Assembly: GCA_963575745.1 (NCBI GenBank)
Contig: CAUYUJ010004758.1
Span: 355,001 to 419,000 of the forward strand
Reading direction: 5' to 3'
From: Prorocentrum cordatum
Lineage: Eukaryota; Sar; Dinophyceae; Prorocentrales; Prorocentraceae
DNA: 64,000 nucleotides
Every line of letters starts with the position of its first letter. Within the stretch, counting starts at the first letter, position 1. This document shows positions 1-10,149 of the stretch, one piece after another. The notes under the pieces are model-generated. The model did no database searches and was not told where the DNA came from. It saw only the letters and a list, made by a program, of their open reading frames with translations. The translations under genes and the position numbers were made by a program.

Positions 1-1500
1 CTGGCCCACGCCTGAAGGTCTACACACCAGTCAAGGGCCCAGGATGGACCTGGCCAGGGCTGGTGGTGGTGTACTGCTGGCGCTCCTCCGAATGGATCAG
101 GGGTCCGTGGATCTGGCGCGGACCGCGGCGAAGCAGGAGGCCAACGCCGCCCGATTGAGCGACGGAGCGCGTCGATGTTGCATGGGAATGGGACCCGTCG
201 TCAACCCACGCGCCTGAATCCATGTCTGCGCTTCCTCAGCACACGCTGGGCAGCCCGGCGCCCCCCCCGCTTACCCTCGCGCGCCTCGGGATCCGAGGGT
301 CTGGAACCGACGCCTTGGGATCCTAGAGGGCGGGCGGTGGACATGGATATGTTTTGCCCCCAGGGGGGACGCACATTTTCATATCCACCGCCTGCCGAGA
401 TCCCCGAAGATCCATCCCCCAGGCGGTGGTTCTATTCGAAATCCCCGCCTCGGACCTCCGAAACATCGCCGTCGGCATGTTGAGCCGAGCCCGGGCGCGG
501 TCACGACGGGCGACCCGCGGGGGGGACAGTCTCTCCATGACCCAGAACGCGCAGGCGGGAGAGGTGGCCAAGGGCTTAGAGCCGATGGCAAACAAGCACT
601 CGACAAGCGTACTGCAGGTTCGCGCAGCCGCGATAGCATCGGCGTGGGCCTCTCTGACACATGAAGATCGGTCAACCTTGAACGATCGCAATTTGCCCAT
701 TACCGATCATGCAAATCGTTCGACATCGGAAATTCTGGGCCACTGGCAGCATTCAGCCTCGAAGGCCCGATCCCAAGGCGCCACCGCGGTAACCCGGAAC
801 GAACCTACCGCAACCAATCATTCGACGGATTGCCGTTTCAATCCGTGGGCCCCGAAATCTCCACCCATCCCGGGGGGGGGGGGGGGGGGGGGGGCAATCT
901 TCGAGGGCGTTCAAGGGGCGTCCCAAACCAACAGCGGCCGCTGTTGGGCAAGCGGCCTTCTGTCTCAAACGGACAGAGGCCGCGGCGGCGCGGGCAGCGC
1001 GTCCTGCTCAAAAGGAGCAGGAGCTGCTGTTGGGCACCGTACCCCTTCTTTCCGTACCCAGTCCGTTCGTGCCGAGAGGGGGCTCTTCCTCCAGCGCGCG
1101 CACGCCATGTGGAACAGATCGGCTGTGGGCGTCGCCGGCACCCCGCTTTGCCGCGGCTGGACGCCTGGACGCCTCCAGCGCCCTCGTCGTCACGGCCGGG
1201 TCGCCCGCGAGAAATTCACCTCGAGACGCACACCTGGAGAGGTCCAGGGGCCGATTTCTGAGGGAGGGGACGTGTCTCCCTCCCGTTCGTCCGGAGGCTT
1301 CCCTCGGCGTGTTGCCAAGGTCGGCCCTCCAGACGTCCCCTTCGGGAGCCACGGCAGGAAAAGACGAGGCGCAGGAGTCCTGTCATCGGGAACTGGAGGG
1401 ATCCTCCCACAAGAGAAAAGAGAGACCCCTCCGCCGATCAGGCTCCACTCTACATAATCATAACCCTGTGCAGCTCATGCAAGTCGCAATGGCCGATCTT
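1..1500. other. no supported gene; G homopolymer inside
   Basis: Several overlapping open frames run through this stretch on both strands, the longest about 367 codons on plus, but their composition is arginine/proline-rich GC drift, they overlap one another, and none shows a recognisable motif or a natural start. A run of 23 G lies at 872-894 and is read as polyglycine in one of these frames. I see no RNA gene or mobile element here. Confidence 0.5.
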
Positions 1501-1519
1501 CACTGGCGAGTGCCCCTAT

Positions 1520-1822
1520 CTAACCTCTGAAAGCACAGTACCCGTAGCCCGTGCTCGCGATTTCTGTAATCCATTCGCACCTCTTTTGTTTATTGCATTT
1601 CCTTTTGTTCATAATTCTAGCGCACATTTCACGGTCGTCGTCCGAGATTATCTCTACGTTGGCCTTCACACTGTCATGGCCAGTCATGTCCGTAGTGGCT
1701 TGGCCAACTGCCTGCAGCGAAGTATCGCCATGAGTATCAGTTGAATATGTATCAGTCTTGAGCGTGCCTGCACTGCACCAAAATTCAATGAAGATCAAGA
1801 TGAAGAAGCGGCAGAACATCAT
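1520..1822 (-). CDS. small secreted Cys-containing protein, hypothetical
   Basis: An open frame of 100 codons starts at the ATG at 1822, with a second Met directly after it. The first ~18 residues are a hydrophobic run (MFCRFFILIFIEFWCSAG) with the look of a cleavable signal peptide. A polar, acidic middle follows. The last ~35 residues hold four cysteines spaced about 9, 6 and 15 apart, with the pattern KCNKQKRCEW and a final GYGYCAF. Short Cys/Trp repeats of this style occur in secreted proteins of many protists, but I cannot name a family. The local base composition is more AT-rich than the surroundings, which favours real coding over GC drift. The open frame extends 39 codons further upstream, but the signal-like segment argues for the ATG at 1822. 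Function unknown; secretion is inferred. Confidence 0.45.
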   Translation of the reverse strand: MMFCRFFILIFIEFWCSAGTLKTDTYSTDTHGDTSLQAVGQATTDMTGHDSVKANVEIISDDDREMCARIMNKRKCNKQKRCEWITEIASTGYGYCAFRG

Positions 1823-2199
1823 GTTTGACTGCAGCCCTTGAGGTGCGTGAAATACCCAGACGAATAGTGTTGGAATGGTCAGCGGACTAGCGCCACTGGC
1901 CAATCTGCGCCAAAAAGGGATACGGAACTGTTGACACACTTATCTCGCGACGGACGTGACAACATCGTATGTGTAAGCTTAAACATAGCTGTATACATAT
2001 GTACACACCTGCTTACACATGTACATACATGTGTATACATACACATGGGTACACATGTAGTTTTACGTAATTATGTCTCCCCACAGTGCCACAAGCACTG
2101 AGCGGAGTGGTCGCAGGTCCGGCCCAGTTCTCTGTGTTCAGAGGTAAGCTGAGGTCCCTGCAAGAAATGTGTTCTGTGATGTACGCGAACTCGCCTTGT

Positions 2200-3300
2200 C
2201 GAGCTTACGAGCGCCCAAGGCGGCTCAAGAGACCAAGTCCAACCAAGAGAGCCCACGTGGCCCCGTAGACGGGCCCACGAGGCTCCTAAGAGGCCTCCAA
2301 AGAGGGGCCCAAGAGGGGAACCTCGAATTGCAATTTCTCTTCAGCCCAAAATGGCCCCCGAGATCCCCGGGAGGTTCTCAAGAAGCCTCCAAGAGGCTCC
2401 TGAAGGCCCGCAAGAGGCCCCAAAGAGTCTTAAAGAGGCCTGAAAGAGGCATCACAAGATACCCGAAGAGGTGTTTGACAGCCATCTGATCAGCGACACT
2501 GGCACGTTGGCATGGGCCGAGAGCCATTCGTGCATATGTGTGCTTCCCGATGTGTATGTTTCATGCATTTGCGCCACCGTGCCGCACAAGTTGGAGTGAC
2601 CTCAGGTCCTTGGCCTATTCCCTGAAGCATCAGTTCTCAATCCTGAGGTTGATTTAAGCGGCCCGGACTCAAAATTCTCACACCTCTGGGGCTGGTCGCG
2701 TGGCTCCTGGGGCTCCCAACGGTACCTCGCTTGATTTGTTCGGCCCCAAGACAACCTGAAGACCGGCCGAAAGGGCCCCAAGAGGCGACCAAGAAGGTCC
2801 GGGGGGCCCCAATCGCCACACGATCGATCGGTCCAAGACGCCCAGAATGCTCCCAACACTGCCCACGATGCCCCCAGTACGCCACAAGAGGCTTCGAGGC
2901 CTCCCAAAAGGGCCGAAAGAGGCAAACATCAGTGATGCCCAGCCGGTGTTTGAAGAATTTTCGGCCGTTATCGCCCTTTCGGCGCCCCGACGCTCCAAGA
3001 CGGGGTCAGAGGCTCCCAAGATCGCCTCAAGATGGCCTAAGAGGCCTGCAAGAGGGCCCCAAGACCGCCCAAGAGGACCCCAAGACGGACCAAGAGGCCT
3101 CCAAGAAACCCCAGAGGCCCCCGAGACGACTCCAAGAGGGGGCCCAGACCTTTCAAGCCATCGGCCCCGAGAGGCCCCCAGGAGGCCCCCAAGAGGCTCC
3201 CAAGAGGCCCCCAGGAGGCCCCCAAGAGGCCCCAAGAGGCCCCCAAGAGGCCCCATATTCCCACGAACATCCAAGAGGCCTCTCACTCACAACCGAGACA
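2200..3300. repeat. phased CCAAGAGGCC-type repeat field, part 1
   Basis: The sequence is dominated by degenerate 9-11 bp words such as CCCAAGAGGCC, CTCCAAGACGG and CCCCCAAGAGG. The densest block is 3170-3255, where CCCAAGAGGC recurs almost without interruption. Because the word lacks stops in most frames, long open frames occur on both strands (proline/arginine/lysine-rich on plus, glycine/leucine/tryptophan-rich on minus); these are not credible genes. Confidence 0.85.
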
Positions 3301-4844
3301 CCGTAGCGGGGTGGGCCGAAGGCCACGTTATACATGTGTATTTATAAGATACATGCATACGCACATACATCTTCGCCACCGTGCCTCTGGCACGAAGTTG
3401 ATTGAACGCCGCAAGGCTCACGCAGCACTGAGAGGGCTGTGCTGCTGCTGCAGCCAATCGCTTCCAGAACGTTCCCAGGGCCCGCCAGCATCGCTCGCGT
3501 CGGCCTGCCCCGCCCAGGATGGCCCAAAAACAAGCCCAGGTGGCTCCAAGAGGCACCCAAAATGGTCAGAGAGGGCCCCAAGTCGCAGCAGGATCGCTTC
3601 AAGGCGCCCAAGATGGCCTCACAATGGCCCAAGAGGTCTCCAAGATGCCACAAGAGGCATCTAAGAGGCCCCCCACGAGGACCCCAAGAGGAACAACCCA
3701 TTGATTTTCCAAAAAAGCGTTTGAAAAATTTTGGCGGTCTCGCCTGTTCGATTTTCCGAAGCTCCAAACCGGCCCCAAAGAGGCCCCAAAACGGCCCCCA
3801 AGAGGCCCCGAAACTGCCTCCAAGAGCCCCCCGAGAGGCCCCCCACGAGACCCCAACGGACATCCAATAGGCTTGATACCCACAACCCTGGCACGGTGGC
3901 GGGATGGGCCGAATGCCATCAATCCGCCGCCCCCTGCTTGCAGGGGTGCACGGCGTGCTGGACGAGCTGTTAGGTTTTGGTTTTGGTTCTTTTCCCAAAA
4001 GAACTCCCCAGTGGGCTCCGGCAGAACCCGCCGGCCACCCGGAAGGGTGCTCAACGACCGGACAAAATCCTCCAAAAACGGCCGTTTCGCTCGGGACATC
4101 CTCAAAAAATCGCGAAGATGGCCCAAGATGGCCTCCAAGTCCGCCCGAGATGGTCCAAGACGGCCTCCAAAACGGCCCAAGAGAGTCCAAGACGGCCCAA
4201 GACGGCCCAAGAGGCCCCCCAGAGGCCTCCCAGACGGCCCAAGAGGCCTCCAAGAGGTCCTCCAGGAGAGTCCGAAGAGGCCAAAATCATTGATTTTCCA
4301 TTGGTTTTTGAAGGATTTTGGCATTTGCGCCTTTTCGGCTCTCCGACGGCTCAAGACGGCCCAAGAAGCCCCCAAGATCGCCCAAGAGGCCCCCAAGAGA
4401 GCCCCCTGATGGCCCAAGTGGCCTCCAAGATGGCCCCTAGAGGGCCCCAAGACGGCCCAAGAGGCCTCCAACACGCCCAAGATGGCCTCCAAGACGCCCA
4501 AGATGGCCTCCAAGACGGCCCTGGAGCGCCCCAAGAGGGTCCCCCGTTGGCCCAGAAAGGCCCCCCAAACGGCTCCCGACGGCGTCAGACGTGCCAGGAA
4601 CCCACCAAGATGGCCGAAGTTGGCTCGAAGCTGGCCCAAAAGGGCCCAAGAGGCCCCCAAGAGGGCCTCCAGGAAGGCCAAAAGATGCCAAAATCACTGA
4701 TTTTCCCAAGGTTTTTGATGGATTTGGGCATTTCCCTTTTTTCGGCCTTCCGACGGCCCGAGACGGCCCAAGAGCCCCCAAAGATCGCCGAAAGATCGCC
4801 CAAGAGGCCTCCAAGACGGCGACGATGACCATCAAGACGCCCAC

Positions 4845-4883
4845 GTGTTCCCCGAAGGCTTTCCAAACCGATTCGGGGAACAC
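4845..4883. repeat. conserved hairpin, higher-order copy 1
   Basis: Perfect 12-bp inverted repeat GTGTTCCCCGAA / TTCGGGGAACAC with a 15-nt loop. It sits in a ~140-bp module that is conserved at the end of each higher-order repeat copy and does not follow the surrounding 10-11 bp word. Confidence 0.75.
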
Positions 4884-6223
4884 ATGGTCCGATGGCTTGG
4901 CAGGTCTGGCCTCAACGTTCGGCCACATAGGCGCTTCCACAAAGGCAGGGGGCGGCGGTGATTCGCCGTAGGCGTCTTCGATATCCGCCGCCCCCTGCTT
5001 GCAGGGGTGCACGGCGTGCTGGACATTTCAGGTTTTGGTTTTGGTTCTTTTTCCAAAAGAACTCCCCAGTGGGCTCCGGCAGAACCCGCCGGCCACCCGG
5101 AAAATCCCCAAACGTGCTCAACGACCGGAAACAATCCTCCAAAAACGGCCGTTTCGCTCGGGACATCCTCAAAAAATCGCGAAGATGGCCCAAGATGGCC
5201 TCCAAGTCCGCCCGAGATGGTCCAAGACGGCCTCCAAAACGGCCCAAGAGAGTCCAAGACGGCCCAAGACGGCCCAAGAGGCCCCCCAGAGGCCTCCCAG
5301 ACGGCCCAAGAGGCCTCCAAGAGGTCCTCCAGGAGAGTCCGAAGAGGCCAAAATCATTGATTTCCCATTGGTTTTTGAAGGATTTTGGCATTTGCGCCTT
5401 TTCGGCTCTCCGACGGCTCAAGACGGCCCAAGAAGCCCCCAAGATCGCCCAAGAGGCCCCCAAGAGAGCCCCCTGATGGCCCAAGTGGCCTCCAAGATGG
5501 CCCCTAGAGGGCCCCAAGACGGCCCAAGAGGCCTCCAACACGCCCAAGATGGCCTCCAAGACGCCCAGGATGGCCTCCAAGACGGCCCTGGAGCGCCTCA
5601 AGAGGGTCCCCCGTTGGCCCAGAAAGGCTCCCAAAACGGCTCCCGACGGCGTCAGACGTGCCAGGAACCCACCAAGATGGCCGAAGTTGGCTCGAAGCTG
5701 ACCCAAAAGGGCCCGAGAGGCCCCCAAGAGGCCTCCCAGACGGCCCAAGAGGCCTCCAAGAGGTCCCCCAGGAGAGTCCGAAGAGGCCAAAATCATTGAT
5801 TTTCCATTGGTTTTTGAAGGATTTTGGCATTTGCGCCTTTTCGGCTCTCCGACGGCTCAAGACGGCCCAAGAAGCCCCCAAGATCGCCCAAGAGGCCCCC
5901 AAGAGAGCCCCATGATGGCCCAAGTGGCCTCCAAGATGGCCCCTAGAGGGCCCCAAGAGGGCCCAAGAGGCCTCCAACACGCCCAAGATGGCCTCCAGAC
6001 GCCCAAGATGGCCTCCAAGACGGCCCTGGAGCATTCCAAGCGGGCCCCAAGTCGGCCCATAGAGGCCCCCCAAACGGCTTCCGACGGCTTCAGACGTGCC
6101 AGGAACCCACCAAGATGGCCGAAGTTGGCTCGAAGCTGGCCCGAGACGGCCCAAAAAGCCCCAAAGATCGCCCAAAGCTTGCCCAAGAGGCCTCCAAGAC
6201 GGCCAAGATGACCTTCAAGATGC

Positions 6224-6270
6224 CCACGTGTTCCCCGAAGGCTTTCCAAACCGATTCGGGGAACACGTGG
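6224..6270. repeat. conserved hairpin, higher-order copy 2
   Basis: Same module as at 4845. Here the stem is 16 bp and perfect (CCACGTGTTCCCCGAA against its complement) around a 15-nt loop. Confidence 0.75.
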
Positions 6271-7770
6271 TCCGATAGCTTGGCAGGTCTGGCCTCAACG
6301 TTCGGCCACATAGGCGCTTCCAAAAAGGCAGGGGGCGGCGGTGATTCGCCGTAGGCGTCTTCGATCCGCCGCCCCCTGTCGATTCATCGCAGGGGTGCCT
6401 GGCGTGCCGAACCCTGTCGGTTTTGGTTTTGGTTTTTTGTTCCGAAAAAACTCCCCCTGGGGCTTCGGCCCGTTCCGCCGGGGTCCCGGAAGGCCGCATA
6501 AACCACCTCAGCGTCCACACAAAATCCTCTAAGACGGCTCAAGATGGCCCCCACGATGGCCATGTTGGCCCAAGATGGCCTCCAAGATGGCCTCCAAGTC
6601 CGCCCAAGATGGTCCAAGACGGCCTCCAAGACGGCCTAAGAGAGGCCAAGACGGCCGAGAGGCCCCCAGAGGCCTCCAAGACGGCCCTAAAGACCTCCAA
6701 GAGGTCCTCCAGGAGGGCTCGAAGAGGCCAAAATCATGGATGTTTCATAGGTTTTTGAAGGATTTTGGCGTTCGCTTCTTCTCGGCTTTCCGACGACCCA
6801 AGACGGCCCAAGAGGCCCCAGCGCCAAAGATGCCTGCAAAATTGCCTCAGGACTGCCCAAGAGGTCCCCCAAGACGGCCCCGAGAGGGCACAAAGACGAC
6901 CCAAGAGGCCTCCAATACGCCCAAGATGGCCTCTAAGACGGCCCTGGAGCACCCGAAGAGGACCCCAAGTCGGCCGAGAAAGGCCCCCCCAACGGCTTCC
7001 GACGGCGTCAGACAGGCCAGGAGCCCACCAAGATAGCCGAAGTTGGCTCGAAGCTGGCCCAAGACGGCCCAAGAGGCCTCCAAGAGGACCTCCAGGAAGG
7101 CCAGAAAAAGCAAAAACATTGATTAGCCTTGGTTGTTCAAGGATTTTGACATTTGCTTCGTTTCGGCCTTCCGACGGCCCGATACGGCCCAAGAGCCCCT
7201 AAAGATCGCCCAAAGATCGCCAAAGAGGCCTCCAAGATGGCCCCAGAACGGCCCAAGAGGCCCCCAAGACGGCCCCAAGAGACCCCCAAGACGACCCAGG
7301 AGGCCTTCAAGACGCCCAAGAAATCCTCCAAGACGGCCCTGGAGCATTCCAAGAGGGCCCCAAGTCGGCCCAGAGAGGCCCCCCAAACGGCTTCCGATGG
7401 CGTTAGACGGGCCAGGAACCCACCAAGACTGCCGAAGATGGCCCTAAGATGGCCCAAGACGGCCCAAGAGGCCTCCAAGAGGGCCTCCAGGAAAGCCCGA
7501 AAAAAGCCAAAATCATTGATTGTCCATGAGTTTTTGAAGGATCGTGGCATGTGTTTTGTTATTTCTGTCTTCCGACGGCCCGAGTGCCCCCAAAGATCGC
7601 CCAAGAGACCCAAGATGGCCCCAAGAGGCTCCCAAGACGGCCAAAGAGGCCTCCACGACGTTCAAGATGGCCTCGAAGACGGCCCAAGAGCCCTCCAAGA
7701 CGTCCTGCAAGAAGGCCCGAAAGGGTCAAAATGGCCTCCAGACGGCCAAGATGACAGTCAAGAGGCCCAC

Positions 7771-7809
7771 GTGTTCCCCGAATGCTTTCCAAACCGATTC
7801 GGGGAACAC
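7771..7809. repeat. conserved hairpin, higher-order copy 3
   Basis: Third copy of the 12-bp stem module, again with a 15-nt loop. The ~90 bp downstream (GATAGCTTGGCAGGTCTGG onward) is nearly the same in all three copies. Confidence 0.75.
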
Positions 7810-8069
7810 ATGGTCCGATAGCTTGGCAGGTCTGGCCTCAACGTTCGGCCACATAGGCGCTTCCAAAAAGGCAGGGGGTGGCCGTGATTCGCCGCAGGCG
7901 TCTTCGATGTATGAGTATGAGCAGTCGTATTTGTACTGCAAAAGATGCCAATAATTTGTTTAGGTTACGACTAACATTACTAGTTATAGTAGTATTACTA
8001 CTCGCGCGCTCATTCTTAACCGTTTCATCGCTGTTATGAGTATATGTTTGTGCACACACGTGACGTGTG

Positions 8070-9350
8070 CGTGTGCAGGATGTGTGTGTGTGCGTGTGTG
8101 GTAAGGTTTGTGGTATGTGCGTTGTGTGGTGTGTGTCTGTGGTATGTGCTGTGCGTGTGCTATGCGTAAGGTATGCGTGGGTAATGTATGGTATGAGTGG
8201 TATGCGTGGTCTCTGTGTGTGTTGTTTGTGAGCGTATGCGTATGGTCTGTGTGTGCGTTCCTCCTGCTACAAGTGTTGTGTGCTCTATGTGTGTGTGTGT
8301 GCTTTGCGTGTGTGTCTTGCGTGGTGTGTGTGTGTGTCTGTGCGTTCTGCGTGTATGCTGTGTTGGCGTGTGTGCTGTGCATCGGGGCTCGGCTTTGGGA
8401 GACTGTCTCTGGCGAAGCTGCCGTGTTAAACTGATCGCGGTGGACAGGAGCTCGACGTCTGGAGGGTGTACCAGACGAAACTGCAATGTTCCAAGAGTCG
8501 TGCTCAAAATCATTGGAGTACACTGGGTGGTTGAAGGTTGCATGCAAAATGCTTGAAAAAGGCTGTGGTGGACCGCAAATCCCGATCTGCGTGAGGGGCG
8601 CTTCGGATGTTCAGAATGCCGAGGGTGTCCCGAACGAAACGGTCAAACACCGAATTGCGGTGTCACAAAGAATCGCCTCTGACCTCTACTCCCTCGGAGG
8701 GGTGCGTATGAGAACACATACAGCTATACGTATACACATATATGGTTATGTGCGCGCACATATACAAGTGCATGACGATGCATCTGAATGTACGGCTTAC
8801 AACTATGTACGTGCATAGCCATACAAATACGCATGTGCGTAGGAGTGCATGTATACATGCACGCATACATGCAATTGTGTGTATATACACATGCGTGTAT
8901 GTGTGTATGTGTGTATGTAGGTATGCATATGTGCGTGTACGTATGTTTGTTTGTATGTATGTATGTTTGTATGTATGTTTGTGTATGGGTATGTGTATGT
9001 GTATGTGTAGGCGTGTAGATGCATGTGTGTATGTATGTATGCGTGTATGCGTGTGTGTATGCATATGTTTATGCATGTATGTATGGATGTGCGTATACTT
9101 GTATGTATGGATGCATGCATGAATGTATGAATGTATGGTGTATGTAAGTATGCACGTATGAATACATACATGTATGTATGCATGTGATTATGTATGCATG
9201 TATGTATGGATGTATGTATGTATGGGTATGTATGCATGTATGTATGAATGTATGCATGTATGTATGTAAGTTTGTAGCTACGTATGTGTGGTCGCATTGT
9301 CTGCATGTGTGTAGGTGTATATATGATTGTGTACACGTGGATGTTATATA
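8070..9350. repeat. TG / TATG microsatellite tract
   Basis: Two long purine-pyrimidine alternating tracts, 8070-8380 (TGTG/TGCG) and 8700-9350 (TATG/TGTG with ATGT words), are separated by ~300 bp of non-repetitive DNA (8390-8695) with no recognisable gene. All open frames here are simple-repeat translations. Confidence 0.9.
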
Positions 9351-9767
9351 CCTGCGACGATGAATACAACTCTCCCTCGCAATCGTTAAGTCGCCTGCGC
9401 CCCTGAGGACACACAAGCTGCCCAAGAAAACCAGAAGGCCACAAGACGGCCCCAGAGACTGGCAAGACGGCCCCAGAAGGCACTTGAAGAACGCCAAGAG
9501 GCCAGCAGTAGCAAAAGCCTGAAGAGGGTAGGAAGGAGGAACTATCGAATCAGCTGCATGCAACTGTTTTGTCCTCCCCCTCCCAGCGATGACGATTGCC
9601 ATATATCGACTAAGCCGGGTGGCAATGGAGTCGAAACCACCTGCAGGCAACAGCATTGACCCTCTCCCCTCCCCCAATCCTCCTATGCCGTCCGCCCGGG
9701 GGAGGAGGACCAGATGAAATCCAAGATGCAGCAAGGATGCTCCAACACACCATGCCGCCCCCCACCA

Positions 9768-10012
9768 GATACATCCCGACAAGCCATCTTCCCCAACGCA
9801 GGAATCGGGGATGGACAGACCTCTCTTTAGTAAAACGTGGTTTAGTAAAAACGACCTGAGGCCCAAACCTGGCGGGCGCAAGCCTGGAAAATAACGGCCG
9901 CGGCGCCCTCTCGAGAACCGAAAACGGACAATTCACTAATCGACGTGTCACTGTTGGGGGTTCTGTCCACCCCCGACAGATACATCCCGACAAGCCCTCT
10001 TCCCCAACGCAG
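9768..10012 (+). repeat. 36-bp direct repeat pair
   Basis: The segment GATACATCCCGACAAGCC, followed by a TCTTCCCCAACGCAG stretch, occurs at about 9768-9803 and again at about 9977-10012, nearly identical. The second copy lies just upstream of the LINE remnant. Its role is unknown. Confidence 0.6.
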
Positions 10013-10149
10013 AAGTGCCCCCCCCCCCCCCCCTGGACGGACCAGCGCCCCCTGGGCCTGCATTTCCGGCGCGAGAGCGCCGTGCTGAGCAGGAACTTCC
10101 TTGCATCATCCCAGCGTGCGATCAGGAAGGCGAGCAATCCTCCTCCTCC

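Larger units (their letters stand above)
3480..7912. repeat. phased CCAAGATGGC repeat field with three higher-order copies
   Basis: The same 10-11 bp word continues, now organised in long tandem units. A landmark CCGCCGCCCCCTG recurs at 3924, 4985 and 6366 (followed in the first two by CTTGCAGGGGTGC and then a TTTTGGTTTTGG stretch), and a second landmark ending AGGCGTCTTCGAT closes copies near 4983, 6365 and 7912. Unit lengths are therefore about 1061, 1381 and 1546 bp. Within and between units, a segment with ATTGATTT followed by GGTTTTTGAAGGATTTTGG recurs at about 4290, 5356, 5796 and 6733. Long open frames on both strands are by-products of the stop-poor word. Confidence 0.85.

Noticed and set aside
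354-1457. 367-codon open frame on plus
   Set aside because: It begins without context, contains polyglycine from a G homopolymer, and has no motif. Overlapping frames are equally long.
1520-1822. Peptide toxin
   Set aside because: Four cysteines and a signal-like start alone do not support a toxin call; no known toxin framework is recognised.
4610-4640. Leader-like GCCGAAGTTGGCTCGAAG in the repeat copies
   Set aside because: It needs several changes and an insertion to match the spliced leader and occurs as part of the repeat unit (also near 5688 and 6118).
2169-7820. Many open frames of 100-360 codons on both strands
   Set aside because: They are translations of the stop-poor 10-11 bp word, overlap on all frames, and consist of PKRPPRGPQ- or GGLLGRLGPSW-type repeats.
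8070-9350. Proteins of His/Thr or Cys/Val repeats
   Set aside because: Pure microsatellite translations.
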